The notes beneath the pieces are model-generated. The model saw nothing but the letters and a program-made list of their open reading frames with translations, was not told the DNA's origin and searched no databases. Below, piece by piece: positions 39,260 to 40,784 of a stretch of DNA of 40,784 nt (position 1 is the first letter of the stretch; every line of letters starts with the position of its first letter). Source of the DNA: a virus. The position numbers were made by a program, and so were the translations under genes. The stretch is taken from IMG/VR virus record IMGVR_UViG_3300025013_000114, positions 1-40,784 of that record, one strand, 5' to 3'.

Positions 39260-39577
39260 GTGAAATTACCAGAAATCAATACTGCTCAGCGGGTGTTACT
39301 AATATTGTCTGCATTGGTCTTGATATTTTATCAACTTGAACAAGGGGAAGATGGTTTTGCTATCTCTTTGATTATTGTAACAACTCTACTCGCTATGGCG
39401 CTGAGTGGAGGGGTAAAGATTATTATCCCTGCAATGATTAAAACAGTTGTAGTAGTGCTGCTCGGTTTATCAATATGTGCAAACATAGCACAGTACATTT
39501 ATAATAAAGAAGCACGCAACCTTAAAGCGAAGTATTTGAAATACGAATATGACGAGATTATAAAGAAGATGCCGTGA
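39260..39577 (+). CDS. Small multi-helix membrane protein, probable cargo
   Basis: A 105-aa protein with three likely membrane segments (VLLILSALVLIFYQL; FAISLIIVTTLLAMALSGGV; TVVVVLLGLSICANIAQYIY) and a basic, charged cytosolic tail (NKEARNLKAKYLKYEYDEI). No known family. GTG start at 39260 after GGAGGG; the open frame extends slightly further upstream without a ribosome site. AT-rich like the lipoprotein gene before it and converging on the integrase gene one base away, so likely one cargo unit. Confidence 0.7.
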   Translation: MKLPEINTAQRVLLILSALVLIFYQLEQGEDGFAISLIIVTTLLAMALSGGVKIIIPAMIKTVVVVLLGLSICANIAQYIYNKEARNLKAKYLKYEYDEIIKKMP

Positions 39578-39578
39578 C

Positions 39579-40784
39579 TTATTTTCCGACGCCCTTCAGC
39601 CCATCCAGGTAATCCGCCCATCGCTGCATCATCTTCCTCCTAGCGGGTAGATGGGAGGTCCGGTTATAGGCTCGCCCGTTGGGGTCGCGCACCGCATGAG
39701 CCAGCTGGTGCTCAATCAGGTCCACCCTTTCCTCCAGCACCTCGTCCAGGATCGTCCGCGCCATTGCCCGGAAACCATGGCCGTGGATCTCTTCCTTTGT
39801 GAACCCCATACGCCGCAGTGCAGCCGTGACTGCGTTGTCCGACATGCACCGCAGACGCGTCCTCCCAGACGGAAAAACAAACCGACCCCCACCGGTGAAG
39901 CCTTTGAGTTCCTGGAGTATAGCCACGGCCTGGTCGCTGAGCGGGATGATGTGAGCCTGTCCCATCTTCATCCTCTCCGCCGGTATGGAGTAGGTTCTGC
40001 CCTCCAGGTCGATCTCCGACCACTCGGCGCTTCTGAGCTCCCCAGGCCGGCAGAACCAGAGCGGAGCAAGACGAAGAGCGCACTTGACCACAAAAGAACC
40101 CTCATAGGCATCTATGGCGCGCAAGAGGGGCGCCACTTCCTTAGGATCGATCGGGGCGGACATGCCTTTCGGGTTTTTCGCCCGAATGACACCGCGGAAG
40201 TCCGCCGCGGGATTGCTCTTGATAATCCCCCCAAATGATGCCCAGCGAAACACCTGATAGAAAATGGTCTTGAGACGGTGACCGGTCTCCAGGGTCTGGA
40301 CAGCTACTCGGCGCAGGATCTCCACCAGCTCCGGGGTCTCGATGTCTGCAATAGGCCGCGCCCCGATGGTGGGAAAGACGTAGATTTCCAGACGCCTCCA
40401 GACGTGATGCGCGTGGTGGTCGCTCCACTCCTCTTTCTTCTCCTCATACCATCGCTTGGCCACGGCCTCGAAGGTATTTTCCGAGCTTACCAGTGCCGCC
40501 TTCTTTTGCGCCTGCCTCTCAATCCCTGGGTCAATACCCCGGCCTAGTGTCTCCCTCGCCTCGTCCCTCCGCTTGCGTGCCTCCAGGAGCGACATGGCAG
40601 GATAGGAACCCATGGCCAGCTTCTTCTGCTTTCCGCCATGACGGTACTGAAAGCGCCAGAGCTTTCCCCCGGATGGCGTCACCAGGAGGTGGAGACCAAG
40701 ACCATCGGAGAGCTTGTATTCTCCCGGCCGCGGCTTTGCGTTCTTGACCTTCAGTTCCGTAAGAGGCTGTATCCGCTTGGGCAT
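39579..40784 (-). CDS. int: Tyrosine integrase, P4 type
   Basis: A 401-aa site-specific recombinase that would integrate and excise the prophage. The N-terminal arm-binding domain (KNAKPRPGEYKLSDGLGLHL, WRFQYRHGGKQKKLAMGSYP) is the DUF4102 type of P4-like integrases. Catalytic residues can be placed: R246 (FCRPGELR), H336 and R339 (HGFR), H363 (LAHA) and nucleophile Y373 (RAYNR). The gene appears complete; its ATG is the last base of the window, so promoter and attachment site on that side cannot be seen. P4-type integrases often use tRNA genes as targets, but none is in view. Confidence 0.95.
   Translation of the reverse strand: MPKRIQPLTELKVKNAKPRPGEYKLSDGLGLHLLVTPSGGKLWRFQYRHGGKQKKLAMGSYPAMSLLEARKRRDEARETLGRGIDPGIERQAQKKAALVSSENTFEAVAKRWYEEKKEEWSDHHAHHVWRRLEIYVFPTIGARPIADIETPELVEILRRVAVQTLETGHRLKTIFYQVFRWASFGGIIKSNPAADFRGVIRAKNPKGMSAPIDPKEVAPLLRAIDAYEGSFVVKCALRLAPLWFCRPGELRSAEWSEIDLEGRTYSIPAERMKMGQAHIIPLSDQAVAILQELKGFTGGGRFVFPSGRTRLRCMSDNAVTAALRRMGFTKEEIHGHGFRAMARTILDEVLEERVDLIEHQLAHAVRDPNGRAYNRTSHLPARRKMMQRWADYLDGLKGVGK

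Noticed and set aside
40700-40784. Attachment site or tRNA fragment next to the integrase
   Set aside because: The window ends at the integrase start codon, so the sequence that would hold the site is not visible; no matching repeat is found at the left edge.

Overview
This window is an essentially complete temperate podovirus (a prophage). It runs from the stop codon of the holin (base 1, reverse strand) to the start codon of a tyrosine integrase (base 40784, reverse strand). Almost everything is transcribed leftward on the minus strand; only the CI-like repressor and two AT-richer cargo genes (38264-39577) read rightward. Genes are tightly packed, often with ATGA/GTGA start-stop overlaps and strong AGGAGG-type ribosome sites. 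I see no tRNA, CRISPR, transposase or gap over 150 bases without a gene. The host should be a Gram-negative bacterium (T7-type amidase endolysin, lipobox lipoprotein, podovirus injection proteins). GC-rich coding and the protein style would fit a Desulfuromonadota/Geobacter-like or other proteobacterial host, but the genus cannot be proved from this sequence.

Layout from right to left. (1) 39579-40784: P4-type integrase. (2) 38753-39577: two AT-rich rightward genes, a lipoprotein and a small membrane protein, probably lysogenic cargo. (3) 37857-38614: immunity region with divergent XRE regulators. (4) 37860-33637: AlpA-like regulator, tiny membrane protein, RecE-like PD-(D/E)XK exonuclease, small membrane/zinc protein, Rad50/SbcC-like ATPase, small orphan, and a conserved protein that may be the annealing partner. 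Together these look like a phage recombination module. (5) 33610-29622: large cysteine-rich orphan, RusA resolvase, DUF1376 replication protein carrying a 21-bp iteron array (candidate origin), and DnaC-like helicase loader. (6) 29625-25030: cytosine-C5 methyltransferase with an eight-unit repeat region, radical SAM enzyme, a metal-binding-type protein fused to an RMF/CrpP-like tail, and two zinc-motif proteins. (7) 25012-24906: intergenic control block with a TTGACA box, tandem copies of a 12-mer also found in the immunity region, and a strong terminator. This looks like a late-gene switch.

(8) 24889-17397: packaging and head module (TerS, TerL, HTH protein, portal, Bbp19-like, scaffold-like, major capsid protein, Bbp16-like cement, HeH-like small protein), of Bordetella phage BPP-1 (Bbp) type. 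(9) 17319-11190: beta-helix tail spike, capsid-staple-like protein, T7 gp11-like adaptor and T7 gp12-like nozzle. (10) 11150-978: T7-style internal/ejection cassette (gp13-like, a cupin-like protein, gp14-like, a 573-aa protein in the gp15 position and a 2253-aa polyvalent giant in the gp16 position). (11) 962-1: amidase endolysin and holin.

The most unusual parts are the methyltransferase/radical SAM/RMF-fusion cluster, the Cys-rich 645-aa orphan, the candidate iteron origin inside the replication gene, the shared operator-like 12-mer linking immunity and late control, and the giant virion protein with embedded acetyltransferase-like and metalloprotease-like segments.
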